A stretch of 18,763 bases of DNA from Chloroflexota bacterium (GCA_005881055.1 VBHW01000012.1:1-18763), one strand, 5' to 3'. Shown: positions 1 to 8,444, numbered from the stretch's first letter. The notes: a model not told the origin generated them from the letters alone. Program-made: numbers and translations.

Positions 1-2
1 CG

Positions 3-3000
3 CTGAGCGACAGCACGACGGTCCTGAAGTACGACTACCTGTCGACGATCGCCTACTTCAGCGTCGGCGCGGACGTCAAGGGCAACCTCCTCAAGAAGAA
101 CAGCGACGGATCCACGACGACCGGCTGGGGTGGCTGGACGAGCTCGCGACTCACGAGCGTCATCACGGCCGCGCACCAGCGGCACACCCGCGTCGTCCTC
201 ACGATCTCGGTGTTCGCCTGGTCGTCAGCGCAGGCGACGAAGCAGGGGGCGCTCCTCGGCAGCCCGACTGCGCGGCTCAACCTCGCCCGGCAGGCGGCGG
301 CAGCCGTGCGGGACCGCGGCGCCGACGGGATCAACCTCGACTTCGAGCCGATCGCCGCAGGGCATGCCGCGGACTTCACCGCGTTCGTCCGGACGCTGCG
401 CGCCGAGCTCACCCGCATCCGGGCTGGCTACCAGCTGACGTTCGACACGACCGGGTTCATCGGCAACTACCCGATCGAGGCTGCGACGGCCGCCGGTGGC
501 GCCGACGCGATCTTCATCATGGGCTACGACTACCGGACGGGCGGCGCGTCAACCGCCGGATCGATCGATCCGCTGAACGGCGGCGGTTACACGCTCAACG
601 ACACGATCCGCGCCTATACGGCCCGCGTCCCGCCGAGCCGGCTCATCCTCGGCCTGCCGTACTACGGCCGCGCATGGTCGACGACGTCGAGCGCGCTCCG
701 GGCGACGAACCAGAGCGGGACGAAGTACGGCGCGTCGACGTCGGTCATCTACGACACCGCGGCGTCGCTCGTCCGCGTGTACGGCCGGCGCTACGACCCG
801 ACCGAGGCGGTCGCCTGGTTCGCCTACCAGCGCCAGAACTGCACGACGACGTACGGCTGCGTCACCTCGTGGCGCCAGGTGTACTTCGACGACGCCCAGT
901 CGCTCAAGGCGCGCTACGACCTCGTCATCCGGAGCGGCCTGCGCGGATCCGGGATCTGGGCGCTCGGCTACGACGGCACCCGCCCGGAGCTGTACGGCGC
1001 GATCTCCCTGAAGTACCTCCACGACACCACGCCGCCTGAGGCGGGCATCGTCGTCATGGTGCCCCGGACGGGCGACGCCGGATTCGTCGTGGGCTGGCGG
1101 GCCTCCGACGATTCTGCCATCCGGAGCTTCGACGTCCAGGTCTCGACCGATGGCGGCGCGTGGACGCCGTGGCTCACCGGCACGAGGGCCTCGTCCGACG
1201 TCTTCCTCGGGCGCGACGGCCACGGCTATGCCTTCCGCGCCCGCGCCACCGACGTGATCGGCAACGTCGGCCCGTGGGACGTCAGCGCCGTGTACGACGC
1301 CTCGCCGGTGCTCGCGGTCGGTGGCTTCGGCCGCGTCGTCGTCGACGGCGTCGGCCAGCGCGTGTCGCCGGACGCGGCGTCGCTGCGCGTTGCGAGCCTC
1401 GCCGTCGGCGATCGCGTGGCGATCATCGGCGGACCGGTCAGCGCGGACGGGTATACGTGGTACGAGGTCACCGGCCCGATCGCCGAATGGAACACCGTCA
1501 ACTTCACGCGCAGCGGCGTATGGATGGCCGTGCGCTCGTCGACCACGACGTACGTCGCCGCGGCCACTGCCCCGAACGCCACCTTCATCGACGCGGGCAT
1601 CGACGGGCTGACGTTCGGCGACGGAGGCGATGCCAGCCTCGGCTCGAGCACCGTCGCCCTTGCGGCGCGCGCGTTCAGCCCGAACGGCGACGGCTCCAAG
1701 GACAGGCTCCGGCTCCGCTGGACGAACCACCTCGCCTTCGACTCGATGGCGCTGCGGGCGTTCCGCCTCGATGGGACGCTCGCCGGCACCCGCGCGCTGC
1801 CGGACGTCGCGGTCGGCGCGCAGGCGTACGACTGGGACGGCGCCCTCACCGGCATCGGTGCCCTCCCGGACGGTCCTTACGTCGTCCAGCTGCTCGGCAT
1901 GGTCGGAACGCGGGCCTACTCCGCTCCTTCTGCACGCCCGGCGACGGCCGCCCAGGTCGCGCGCCTCGGGGTGACGATCGATCGTCTGCCGCCCGCGCTC
2001 GCCTCGTACTCGAGCAGCGACACGCTCCTCTCGCCGAACGGCGACGGGCTCCACGACAGCGTCACGGTGGCGCTCGGAGCGACCGGTGGTTCGACCTGGG
2101 CCTTCACGGCCGCGCCGGTCAGCGGCTCGGGCGTAGGTCCTCCCGTGCGATCGACCTCGGGGCCCGGCACGAGCGCGCGCGTGACGTGGACCGGGCTCAC
2201 CGACGCCGGCGCCGCGGCGCCCGACGGCCCGTACAGGCTGACGATCCGAATCCTCGACCTCGCGGGTAACGGACTTGCGCGGAGTTGGGTCGTCGTCAAG
2301 GACACGACCTCGCCGTCGATCGGGGCGACGGTCACCCCGGCCCTCATCTCCCCCAACGGGGATGGATGGGCCGACAGCACCGTGCAGCGCTGGAGCAGCA
2401 ACGAGCGCGTGACGGGCTGGGCCAGCGTCCGCCACGGCACGACGCTCGTCCGACGGTGGGCGATCAGCGGCACCGCCGGAGCGGTCCGCTGGACCGGCAC
2501 GAACGCGTCCGGACGACCCGTCGGCGACGGCCACTACGCGATGCGCGTCGACGTCCGCGACGCTGCCGGCAACCGCACGGTGGTGGACCGTGGCGTGACG
2601 GTGGATCGGACGGCGGGCTTCCTGCGCTGGGCGCCGTCTGCGTTCGACCCGCAGGACGGGGACCGCCTCATGGCCACGTCGCGCGTCTCGTATCGGCTGA
2701 TCCGCGGCGCGACGACGACGCTGTCGATCGTCGACGCGGGCGGACACGTCGTCCGGAGCGTCTGGACGAACCGGGTCCAGGCTGCCGGGACCTGGGGCTG
2801 GACCTGGAACGGCCGGCTGGCGAACGGCGCCTGGGCGCCCGTCGGTCGATACACGGCGGTGCTCACCGCTGCGAGCGCGTACGGCAGGGCGACCCTCAGT
2901 CAGGCGATCTTCGCCGGCGCCTTCGCGGCGAGCCTCTCGGCGTCGAGCGTCCACGCCGGGCAGACGCTCAGCCTGACGTTCCGCTCGGTGGAGCCTCTCG

Positions 3001-3197
3001 CGACGCGGCCGGTCGTCACGTTCAGCCAGCCCGGCCACACCCCGTTCGCGAAGACCGCGACGCTCTTCGCCAACGGTGCCTACCGAGTGTCGTTCGTCGT
3101 CGCGGCCGGCGGGACCGGGACGGCAACCCTCGCGATCCTCGCGCGGGACACCGCCGGCGGCAAGAACCGGGCGACGCTCGCCATCAGCGTCCTCTGA
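3..3197 (+). CDS. GH18-family surface glycosidase with SPNGDG (FlgD-Ig-like) modules, 5' truncated
   Basis: Open from the first bases of the window, so the start and signal peptide lie upstream; 1064 residues are visible. Visible residues 1-339 are a GH18 barrel of the YaaH/chitinase-like type. The active-site strand reads DGINLDFE (D108, D113, catalytic E115), followed by MGYDY and LPYYGRAW, and the barrel ends near GIWALGYDG. GH18 enzymes cleave beta-1,4 GlcNAc-containing glycans (chitin, peptidoglycan); the substrate here is unknown. After it come an FN3-like domain (about 340-430), an SH3b-like segment (about 435-533), then modules opening with SPNGDG at residues 559, 677 and 783 and a degenerate copy (DPQDGD) at 882. 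A final Ig-like stretch runs to the stop. The architecture suggests a secreted or wall-associated enzyme on an extended stalk. The family call is firm; substrate and anchoring are inference. Confidence 0.88.
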   Translation: MSDSTTVLKYDYLSTIAYFSVGADVKGNLLKKNSDGSTTTGWGGWTSSRLTSVITAAHQRHTRVVLTISVFAWSSAQATKQGALLGSPTARLNLARQAAAAVRDRGADGINLDFEPIAAGHAADFTAFVRTLRAELTRIRAGYQLTFDTTGFIGNYPIEAATAAGGADAIFIMGYDYRTGGASTAGSIDPLNGGGYTLNDTIRAYTARVPPSRLILGLPYYGRAWSTTSSALRATNQSGTKYGASTSVIYDTAASLVRVYGRRYDPTEAVAWFAYQRQNCTTTYGCVTSWRQVYFDDAQSLKARYDLVIRSGLRGSGIWALGYDGTRPELYGAISLKYLHDTTPPEAGIVVMVPRTGDAGFVVGWRASDDSAIRSFDVQVSTDGGAWTPWLTGTRASSDVFLGRDGHGYAFRARATDVIGNVGPWDVSAVYDASPVLAVGGFGRVVVDGVGQRVSPDAASLRVASLAVGDRVAIIGGPVSADGYTWYEVTGPIAEWNTVNFTRSGVWMAVRSSTTTYVAAATAPNATFIDAGIDGLTFGDGGDASLGSSTVALAARAFSPNGDGSKDRLRLRWTNHLAFDSMALRAFRLDGTLAGTRALPDVAVGAQAYDWDGALTGIGALPDGPYVVQLLGMVGTRAYSAPSARPATAAQVARLGVTIDRLPPALASYSSSDTLLSPNGDGLHDSVTVALGATGGSTWAFTAAPVSGSGVGPPVRSTSGPGTSARVTWTGLTDAGAAAPDGPYRLTIRILDLAGNGLARSWVVVKDTTSPSIGATVTPALISPNGDGWADSTVQRWSSNERVTGWASVRHGTTLVRRWAISGTAGAVRWTGTNASGRPVGDGHYAMRVDVRDAAGNRTVVDRGVTVDRTAGFLRWAPSAFDPQDGDRLMATSRVSYRLIRGATTTLSIVDAGGHVVRSVWTNRVQAAGTWGWTWNGRLANGAWAPVGRYTAVLTAASAYGRATLSQAIFAGAFAASLSASSVHAGQTLSLTFRSVEPLATRPVVTFSQPGHTPFAKTATLFANGAYRVSFVVAAGGTGTATLAILARDTAGGKNRATLAISVL

Positions 3198-3205
3198 CGA
3201 CCGCT

Positions 3206-3222
3206 GGCCGGCCCGGCCGGCC
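3206..3222 (+). terminator. Possible GC hairpin after the GH18 gene
   Basis: GGCCGG (3206-3211), a 5-nt loop, and CCGGCC (3217-3222) form a 6-bp all-GC stem 9 nt after the stop codon. No T-run follows, so it is at best a weak intrinsic terminator. It sits just upstream of the putative -10 box of the next gene. Confidence 0.25.
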
Positions 3223-3225
3223 CTC

Positions 3226-3231
3226 TACACT
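3226..3231 (+). promoter_or_regulatory. Putative -10 box (TACACT) for a leaderless transcript
   Basis: TACACT matches TATAAT at four of six positions and ends 7 nt before the ATG at 3239, which places transcription start at or next to the start codon. No Shine-Dalgarno-like sequence precedes that ATG, consistent with leaderless translation. No convincing -35 box was seen. Confidence 0.4.
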
Positions 3232-3238
3232 GCCGGGC

Positions 3239-4054
3239 ATGCCTGTCGAGCCCGTGGCTGACTCCGGACCGGTTGCGGCTCCTGGTACCGTGCCCGCCGG
3301 CACTGGGGCATGGGTCGTCCTGCCGACCTACAACGAGGTCGACAACCTGCGCTCGATCGCCGCGGCGATCCTCGAGACACTGCCCGGCTCAACGCTGCTC
3401 GTCGTCGACGATAGCTCGCCGGACGGGACCGGCGCCATCGCCGAGGAGCTCGCGCAGGCCGATCCCCGGGTGCGCGTCCACCATCGGCCGGGCAAGCAGG
3501 GCCTCGGCCGTGCCTATCTCGACGGGTTCGGCGTCGCGCTCGAGGGCGGCGCGGCGGCGGTCATCCAGATGGACGCGGACTGGTCGCACGATCCCGCGGC
3601 GCTCCCGGCTCTCATCGGGCCCGTCCGGGACGGCACGGCGGACCTCGTCATCGGCTCTCGCTACGCGCGCGGCGGTGCCGTGCTCGACTGGGGCCTCGGT
3701 CGCCGGATCATCAGCCGCGGCGGCAGCCTCTTCGCCCGGACGGTCCTCGGCCTCCGTCCACGGGACCTCACCGGCGGATTCAAAGCCTGGCGCGCCGTGA
3801 CCCTCCAGGCCATCCCGTTCGACGGCATCCACGCCGGCGGCTACGTGTTCCAGATCGAGATGACGCATCGGGCGAGCCGCGCCGGCGCACGGATCGTCGA
3901 GGTCCCGATCACGTTCCGGGATCGGCGGGTCGGCCAGTCGAAGATGTCGCGGCGGATCGTCATGGAGGCGCTCGTCGTCGTCTGCCAGCTGCGGCTCGAG
4001 GAGTGGCGGGCGCGTCTCGCGCGGCGCGGGCGGCGGAGCGCGGGAGGCCGGTGA
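3239..4054 (+). CDS. Polyprenol monophosphomannose synthase (Dpm1-type GT2)
   Basis: A 271-residue GT2 enzyme. The family transfers mannose from GDP-mannose to polyprenyl phosphate on the cytoplasmic face of the membrane, giving the lipid-linked donor for extracytoplasmic mannosylation. Visible motifs: PTYNE (29-33), VVDDSSPDGT (from 55), the metal-binding DAD (112-114) in QMDADWSHDP, GSRYARGG, DLTGGFKAWR, and the C-terminal VGQSKMS typical of Dpm1-like proteins. There is no C-terminal membrane domain, so it is the soluble short form as in actinobacterial Ppm1 catalytic domains. The ATG at 3239 was chosen because it follows the -10-like box and gives a normal length; longer extensions run into the GH18 gene. 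The first 24 residues are a non-conserved-looking Pro/Ala-rich tail. Its stop overlaps the next gene, so the two are probably co-translated. Other prenyl-phosphate hexose synthases (glucose) cannot be excluded. Confidence 0.88.
   Translation: MPVEPVADSGPVAAPGTVPAGTGAWVVLPTYNEVDNLRSIAAAILETLPGSTLLVVDDSSPDGTGAIAEELAQADPRVRVHHRPGKQGLGRAYLDGFGVALEGGAAAVIQMDADWSHDPAALPALIGPVRDGTADLVIGSRYARGGAVLDWGLGRRIISRGGSLFARTVLGLRPRDLTGGFKAWRAVTLQAIPFDGIHAGGYVFQIEMTHRASRAGARIVEVPITFRDRRVGQSKMSRRIVMEALVVVCQLRLEEWRARLARRGRRSAGGR
4042..4047 (+). promoter_or_regulatory. Ribosome-binding site GGGAGG for the GT4 gene
   Basis: GGGAGG lies inside the end of the mannose synthase gene, 3 nt before the GTG at 4051 that overlaps the upstream TGA. 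The spacing is tight, but with the GTGA overlap it supports 4051 as the start rather than an upstream codon. Confidence 0.45.
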
Positions 4055-5319
4055 CCGGCGCCCTCGGCACGGGCGGTTCCCGGTCCGCCCCGGAACCCGT
4101 GCCGGGAGTTCGTGTGCTGCTCGACGCGCGGCCACTCCAGGACGCCGAGCGTGCACCGACGACCGCGACATACCTGGCGGAACTGCTCGCGGCCTTCGCC
4201 GCCGATCCGCTGCGGGGCGAGTCGTTCGCGCTGTTCCTCCAGGCCGGACAGCCCGACCCGACGACGGGCCCACGCATCGCCGGTCTCGAGATCGTCGGTC
4301 GCCGGCTCCTGCCGCCGACGAGGCTCCTGCGCGCGGGCGCGCTGACGATCGATCCATTCCTCCTGCGCGGGGCGAGCCTCGGCGCCGCGTGGCGCGCCGA
4401 AGCATCCGGCGCGGTCGGTTCCGTGTACCACGCGGCTGGAGGCGCGGCCCCCCTCGCATCGGGGGTTCCGGTCGTCGTGACGCTCCTCGATCTCGCCCCG
4501 TGGGAGCTGCCGCGCGCCTACCAGTCCACCCCGGCGAAGCGGTTCGGCCAGCGGCTGCGGGGTCGGATCCTGCGTGATGCCGCCGCGGTCATCGTCGGCT
4601 CGACGGCCGCGGCTCGGGCGACTCGCCGACTGCTCCACGTCCGGCGCGAGCGGATCCGCATCGTCGGACTTGCCCCGCGCGCGTCATTCGATCCCTCGGC
4701 CGCGCGCCGAGCCGCTGAGGAGGCCGCCCGGCTGGGGCTCCCGGAGCGGTACTTCGTCTACCCGGGCCGGTACGACGCCCGACAGGACCTCGGCACGCTG
4801 CTGCGCGCGCTCGCCTCCCTGGCCGGGGGGCCGGCCCCGTCCGCCGACGCTCCATGGCCGCCGCGCCTCGTCCTCGTCGGCGCGAGCCCAGAGGACCGGG
4901 CCGCGCTCGCCCGTGCCGCGGCCCGCGAGGGGGTCGGCGAGCTCGTGTCGTACGCGCCGTACCTCGCGACTGAGCGGCTCGCGGCGGTGGTCGCCGGCGC
5001 GCGGGCCGTCGTGCTGCCGCTGCTCAGCGAGGTCGCCGGACTGCCGGCCATCGAGGCACTCGCCTGCGGCACGCCGGTAGTCGCCTCGGCTGTGGGCGCA
5101 CTCCCCGAGCTCGTCGCCGGGGCCGGGATCCTCGTGGAGCCGCGCGATCCCGCACGGCTCGCTGCGGCACTGGCGGCCGCCTGGTCTGACGAGTCCGTCC
5201 ACGATCGGCTGGTAAACGAGGCCCGTGCGCGGGCCGCGGCGGCTGCCCGGACGTGGTCCGACGTCGCCCGGGAGACCCGCGTCGTGTATGCGTCGGTCGC
5301 CCGCCCGTCCATCGGCTGA
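4051..5319 (+). CDS. Glycosyltransferase family 4 (GT-B fold)
   Basis: A 422-residue predicted cytoplasmic or membrane-associated retaining glycosyltransferase. The start GTG overlaps the mannose synthase stop by GTGA, with GGGAGG just upstream. After about 16 variable residues the N-terminal Rossmann half begins with VRVLLDARPLQ; the C-terminal nucleotide-sugar half begins near FVYPGRYDARQDLGTLLRAL. The GT4 EX7E signature is present as SEVAGLPAIEALACG (E327 and E335), followed by TPVVAS and a typical GILVEPRDP end. The LLDARP opening resembles mannosyltransferases of the WbaZ/PimB-like group, but the acceptor and donor cannot be read from the sequence. Its coupling to the polyprenol-phosphate mannose synthase suggests both serve one mannose-containing glycan or lipid; that is inference. 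Confidence 0.85.
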   Translation: MTGALGTGGSRSAPEPVPGVRVLLDARPLQDAERAPTTATYLAELLAAFAADPLRGESFALFLQAGQPDPTTGPRIAGLEIVGRRLLPPTRLLRAGALTIDPFLLRGASLGAAWRAEASGAVGSVYHAAGGAAPLASGVPVVVTLLDLAPWELPRAYQSTPAKRFGQRLRGRILRDAAAVIVGSTAAARATRRLLHVRRERIRIVGLAPRASFDPSAARRAAEEAARLGLPERYFVYPGRYDARQDLGTLLRALASLAGGPAPSADAPWPPRLVLVGASPEDRAALARAAAREGVGELVSYAPYLATERLAAVVAGARAVVLPLLSEVAGLPAIEALACGTPVVASAVGALPELVAGAGILVEPRDPARLAAALAAAWSDESVHDRLVNEARARAAAAARTWSDVARETRVVYASVARPSIG

Positions 5320-5322
5320 GTC

Positions 5323-5344
5323 CTTCTCGGCCCTGGCGAGGAAG
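5323..5344 (+). terminator. Possible imperfect hairpin after the GT4 gene
   Basis: CTTCTCG (5323-5329) pairs with CGAGGAAG (5337-5344) with one bulged base and a 7-nt loop, starting 4 nt after the stop codon. No T-run follows. It may separate the GT4 gene from the deacetylase 93 bp downstream, but the evidence is weak. Confidence 0.22.
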
Positions 5345-5412
5345 CCGCAGGCAACGTACCGTAGCGCTCAGCCCAGGATCGCGAGGACAGCATCTCCGTT
5401 CGCTCCCGTCCA

Positions 5413-6402
5413 ATGCTCGCCCGGCTGAGCGTGGCGCTGGCTGCGGCTGCTGCATTGGTCGTCGCGACCGCCGACGTCCTCCCGCCGGCCGACCGTCCAC
5501 CTGCGAACGGCCTGGCCGTGCCGACCCTAACGACCGCGGCGGAGGCGACGCCGTCCGCCTCCGCGATCGCACTTGCGTCCGCCATCCCGCCCGAGCCGAC
5601 TCCGGTCGCGTCGGTTAATACGCCGTCCAGCGCGCCGCCGCCGCTCCCCTCGCCGGTCACCCGGCCATCGGCGCCGTTCCCTGCGCGGCTCACCGTGTCG
5701 CCGGGGTGCGACAGGGGCGCCGCGCCCCATGAGCTCACGTTCCACGTGCCGATCCTCATGTACCACCGGATCCTGCCGGCCGCGCTCGCCCGCGGAGCCC
5801 TGCCCGGACTCGCCGTCAGTCCGACCCTGTTCGCGGCGCAGCTCCGGGCCGCCCATGCGGCAGGCTGGCGGACGATCACGCTGGGCTCGCTCGCGGCGGA
5901 CATCGACGCGGGCCGCGACCCGGGGCCGAGGACGTTCGTCATCACGATCGATGATGGCCACGAGGACGGGTACACGAACGCCCTCCCCGTCCTCGAGCGT
6001 TTCGGGGATGTCGCCACGTACTTCGTCGTGACCGGCAGGCTCGACCGTGGCGACAACCTCACGAGCGACCAGGTTCGACAGCTCGCGGCGGACGGCATGG
6101 AGATCGGCGACCACACGGTGAGCCACGTCGACCTCGCCTCGCTCTCGATCGCGGCAGCCCAGGCACAGATCGAGGGGGCGGCCGTGACGATTGCTGACCT
6201 CACGGGCTCGCGCCCGACGACGTTCGCGTACCCGTTCGGCGACTACGACCCGGCCGTCGTGTGGCTCGTACACCAGGACGGCTTCGCCCTGGCCGTGACG
6301 ACGCACGAATGCGCGGTCGAGACGAGGGCGAGCGCGCTCCTCACGCCACGCGTCCGCGTCACGCCCGACGTGTCGCCCGCCGACCTGCTCGCCATGCTCT
6401 GA
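5413..6402 (+). CDS. Secreted polysaccharide deacetylase (NodB/CE4 family)
   Basis: 329 residues. An N-terminal hydrophobic segment (about 5-20) is a Sec signal peptide or anchor, then a Pro/Ser/Thr/Ala-rich linker (about 22-95) typical of an extracellular stalk, then a NodB homology domain. It begins with VPILMYHRI and carries TIDDG (D180, D181; usually TFDDG), the zinc-ligand motif HTVSH (H234, H238), YPFGDYD, and a C-terminal TPRVRV. CE4 enzymes remove N- or O-acetyl groups from chitin oligomers, peptidoglycan or exopolysaccharides outside the membrane. Catalytic base and metal ligands look intact, so it is likely active; the substrate is unknown. It lies 93 bp after the GT4 gene on the same strand. 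The ATG at 5413 starts directly before the signal sequence; no clear Shine-Dalgarno sequence precedes it. Confidence 0.88.
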   Translation: MLARLSVALAAAAALVVATADVLPPADRPPANGLAVPTLTTAAEATPSASAIALASAIPPEPTPVASVNTPSSAPPPLPSPVTRPSAPFPARLTVSPGCDRGAAPHELTFHVPILMYHRILPAALARGALPGLAVSPTLFAAQLRAAHAAGWRTITLGSLAADIDAGRDPGPRTFVITIDDGHEDGYTNALPVLERFGDVATYFVVTGRLDRGDNLTSDQVRQLAADGMEIGDHTVSHVDLASLSIAAAQAQIEGAAVTIADLTGSRPTTFAYPFGDYDPAVVWLVHQDGFALAVTTHECAVETRASALLTPRVRVTPDVSPADLLAML

Positions 6403-6471
6403 CCTGGCGCCGACGAGCGCGAGATGATCGCGAGATACGTTCCGCGCGCTACGTTGTCCAGGCCATCGCCG

Positions 6472-6553
6472 CGGCAGGGCCCCGGGCCAGCGTCGGGCCG
6501 TGAACCCGGCCCCTGCGAGCGGCGTATCACCCAGTGCCGGCCTGCGTGCCGGC
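6472..6553 (+). other. Intergenic hairpins before the Tat-exported gene
   Basis: The 182-bp gap between the deacetylase and the next gene holds two GC-rich inverted repeats. GGGCC (6495-6499) can pair with GGCCC (6508-6512). GCCGGC (6536-6541) can pair with GCCGGC (6548-6553) across a 6-nt loop, and the second forms an 8-bp direct repeat TGCCGGCC as well. No T-run follows either. They may be terminator or leader structures; I see no clear promoter box here. Confidence 0.22.
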
Positions 6554-6584
6554 CCGTCAGGGCACTCGATCGAACGACGTCGAG

Positions 6585-8444
6585 ATGACCGTCCCATTCC
6601 TCTCCCGGCGACGCCTGCTCCAACCGCTTCTCGGGGCGGCGGTCGCCCTCGGCGCGCTCGCGACACCTGTCGCAGCGGCCCATCCGGATCCGCGCGTCGT
6701 CGTCGTGGTCGGACCGGTTGGTGACCTCACGACGACGTACCGGTCGATCGGCCGTGCGGCCGCGGAGGAGGCCGCGAAGTGGACCTCTGACGTCGTGACG
6801 ATCTTCTCCCCGGATGCGACGTGGCCCGCGGTCCGGCGGGGGTTGCAAGGGGCGTCGATCGTCGTCTACCTCGGCCACGGCAACGGCTTCCCGAGCCCGC
6901 ACCGGTCCGCTCCATATCCGCCCAGCCAGAACGGACTCGGTCTCAACCCGGTGGCGGGCGGCGACGACGCGGCGCACCAGTACTTCGGGGAGTCCTTCCT
7001 CGCGGCCGACGTCCGCCTCGCACCGCACGCCGTCGTGCTGCTCTCCCATCTCTGCTACGCGTCGGGTAACTCCGAGTCCGGGATGCCCGATCCGAGCCTC
7101 GCCGTCGCGGGCCAGCGCGTCGACAACTACGCCGCCGGCTGGCTGCGCGCGGGGGCCGACGCCGTCATCGCCGACACGTTCGGAGCGCCCGGGTCCTACC
7201 TCCGGCCCATCCTGTCGTCGACCTCGACGATCGACCGGATCTGGCGGTCCGCTCCGTCCTTCCGGGGCAACGTCAGCGCGTTCCCGAGCGCACGCACCCC
7301 GGGTGCCGTCGCGCTCCTTGACCCGACGGCACCCGATTCAGGCTTCAACCGCTCGCTCGTCTGGCGCCCCGGCCTGCGCGCCGACCAAGTCGTGGCGGGG
7401 CGTGCCGATGCATCGCCGCTCCCGATGCCGAACGGCATCATCACGCCTCCGGAGCCGTCGCCCCCACTGTCCCTGGCGCTCCTCGGCGCGTCCGTGCGGG
7501 CACCGACCCTCGCATCTGCGCCGGCCGTCCGCGGACTCGTCGCCGGCACGCGAGCGATGCTCACGCTGCCGGTGAGGACCCCGGCCGGCATACGGCTGCC
7601 CGCCGGCCTGGAGCTCGGGATTCGGTGGCAGGCCGTCGCGCTCGATTCGGCGACGTCGGCGATCCCTGGGGCCACAGGATCGTCGGGGCCGGCCACCGGG
7701 CCTCCGTCACCGGCTGTCCCGCCGGACGTGCCCCCGCCGATCGCGCTCGTCGTGCCCGAGGCACCCGAATCGGTCGTCACGCCCGTCCCCGCCAGGGCGT
7801 CCCGGGGTCGCCTCTCGGTCGTCCTCCGGCTGCCGGCCGTGCCGGGTCGCTATCGGCTCGTGACGACCATCCACGGCGCCGACGGCGTCGCGTTCGATGC
7901 CGCGAGCCAGGCGCTCATCCCGGCCCTGTCGGTGAAGGTGAGCGCGACGCTCTCGGTCGCCTATGCGACACCCGCGTCGCTGGCGACGACGAGCGGGTCG
8001 ACCTCGACGTTCCCTGTGCGCATCGCGAACGATGGCGTCCGGCCGTGGGCCGCGCCTCAGTTCGACGGCGGATCCGTCTTCGACCCGCCGGCCGTCCATC
8101 GCCCGGGACCGCGGCTCGTCGCGACCTGGATCGCGCTCGGGGCCATCGGGGCCCAGCCCGCCGCCCCGGACGGTGCGCAAGGCGGCGCGGGAGCCGCAAC
8201 GGGAGCAGGGGCACAGGGCTTCGACCCGATCGTCGCGAGCGTTCCGCGCCTCGCGCCGGGGGACCAGGCCCAGGTCGACCTCGCGCTCCTGGCGCCCCCG
8301 ACCCCCGGCCAGTACCTGCTCGTCATCGACCTCGTCACGCCGCTCGACGGCTCTCTCGCCGCGACCGGCGTCGCGCCCGCGATCGTCCGGGTCGTCGTGG
8401 CGGCGCCGGTCTCCGAGGTGCCACCCCGGCCGAGCCCGTTCTGA
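6585..8444 (+). CDS. Tat-exported protein with putative clan-CD (caspase/gingipain-like) domain and C-terminal Ig-like domain
   Basis: 619 residues from the ATG at 6585; an earlier in-frame ATG (6534) would put 17 polar residues before the signal. Residues 7-12 read SRRRLL, a twin-arginine motif, followed by a hydrophobic stretch and a likely AAA|H cleavage near 32. Residues about 37-200 alternate hydrophobic strands and helices: VVVVVGPVG, then SIVVYLGHGNG (H98-G99), then AVVLLSHLCYASGNSE (C157). A strand ending in His-Gly and a later strand ending in Cys is the clan CD peptidase pattern. A Pro-rich middle (about 285-420) follows, then an Ig-like domain (about 450-612) with IANDGVRPW and PGQYLLVIDLVTP, like domains built around V.N.G..W. 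I do not recognise a named family. Protease activity is inference; the His/Cys pair might serve another role. It is convergent with the DUF3048 gene. Confidence 0.72.
   Translation: MTVPFLSRRRLLQPLLGAAVALGALATPVAAAHPDPRVVVVVGPVGDLTTTYRSIGRAAAEEAAKWTSDVVTIFSPDATWPAVRRGLQGASIVVYLGHGNGFPSPHRSAPYPPSQNGLGLNPVAGGDDAAHQYFGESFLAADVRLAPHAVVLLSHLCYASGNSESGMPDPSLAVAGQRVDNYAAGWLRAGADAVIADTFGAPGSYLRPILSSTSTIDRIWRSAPSFRGNVSAFPSARTPGAVALLDPTAPDSGFNRSLVWRPGLRADQVVAGRADASPLPMPNGIITPPEPSPPLSLALLGASVRAPTLASAPAVRGLVAGTRAMLTLPVRTPAGIRLPAGLELGIRWQAVALDSATSAIPGATGSSGPATGPPSPAVPPDVPPPIALVVPEAPESVVTPVPARASRGRLSVVLRLPAVPGRYRLVTTIHGADGVAFDAASQALIPALSVKVSATLSVAYATPASLATTSGSTSTFPVRIANDGVRPWAAPQFDGGSVFDPPAVHRPGPRLVATWIALGAIGAQPAAPDGAQGGAGAATGAGAQGFDPIVASVPRLAPGDQAQVDLALLAPPTPGQYLLVIDLVTPLDGSLAATGVAPAIVRVVVAAPVSEVPPRPSPF

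Noticed and set aside
549..3038. Long minus-strand open frame of 829 codons opposite the GH18 gene
   Set aside because: Arg/Asp/Ala-rich with no recognisable domain; opposite a gene with clear GH18 and SPNGDG motifs. Long antisense frames are expected at this GC content.
4758..6203. Minus-strand open frame of 481 codons across the GT4 and deacetylase genes
   Set aside because: Spans two well-supported genes and the gap between them; composition (Ser/Ala/Arg) is typical of a GC-driven shadow.
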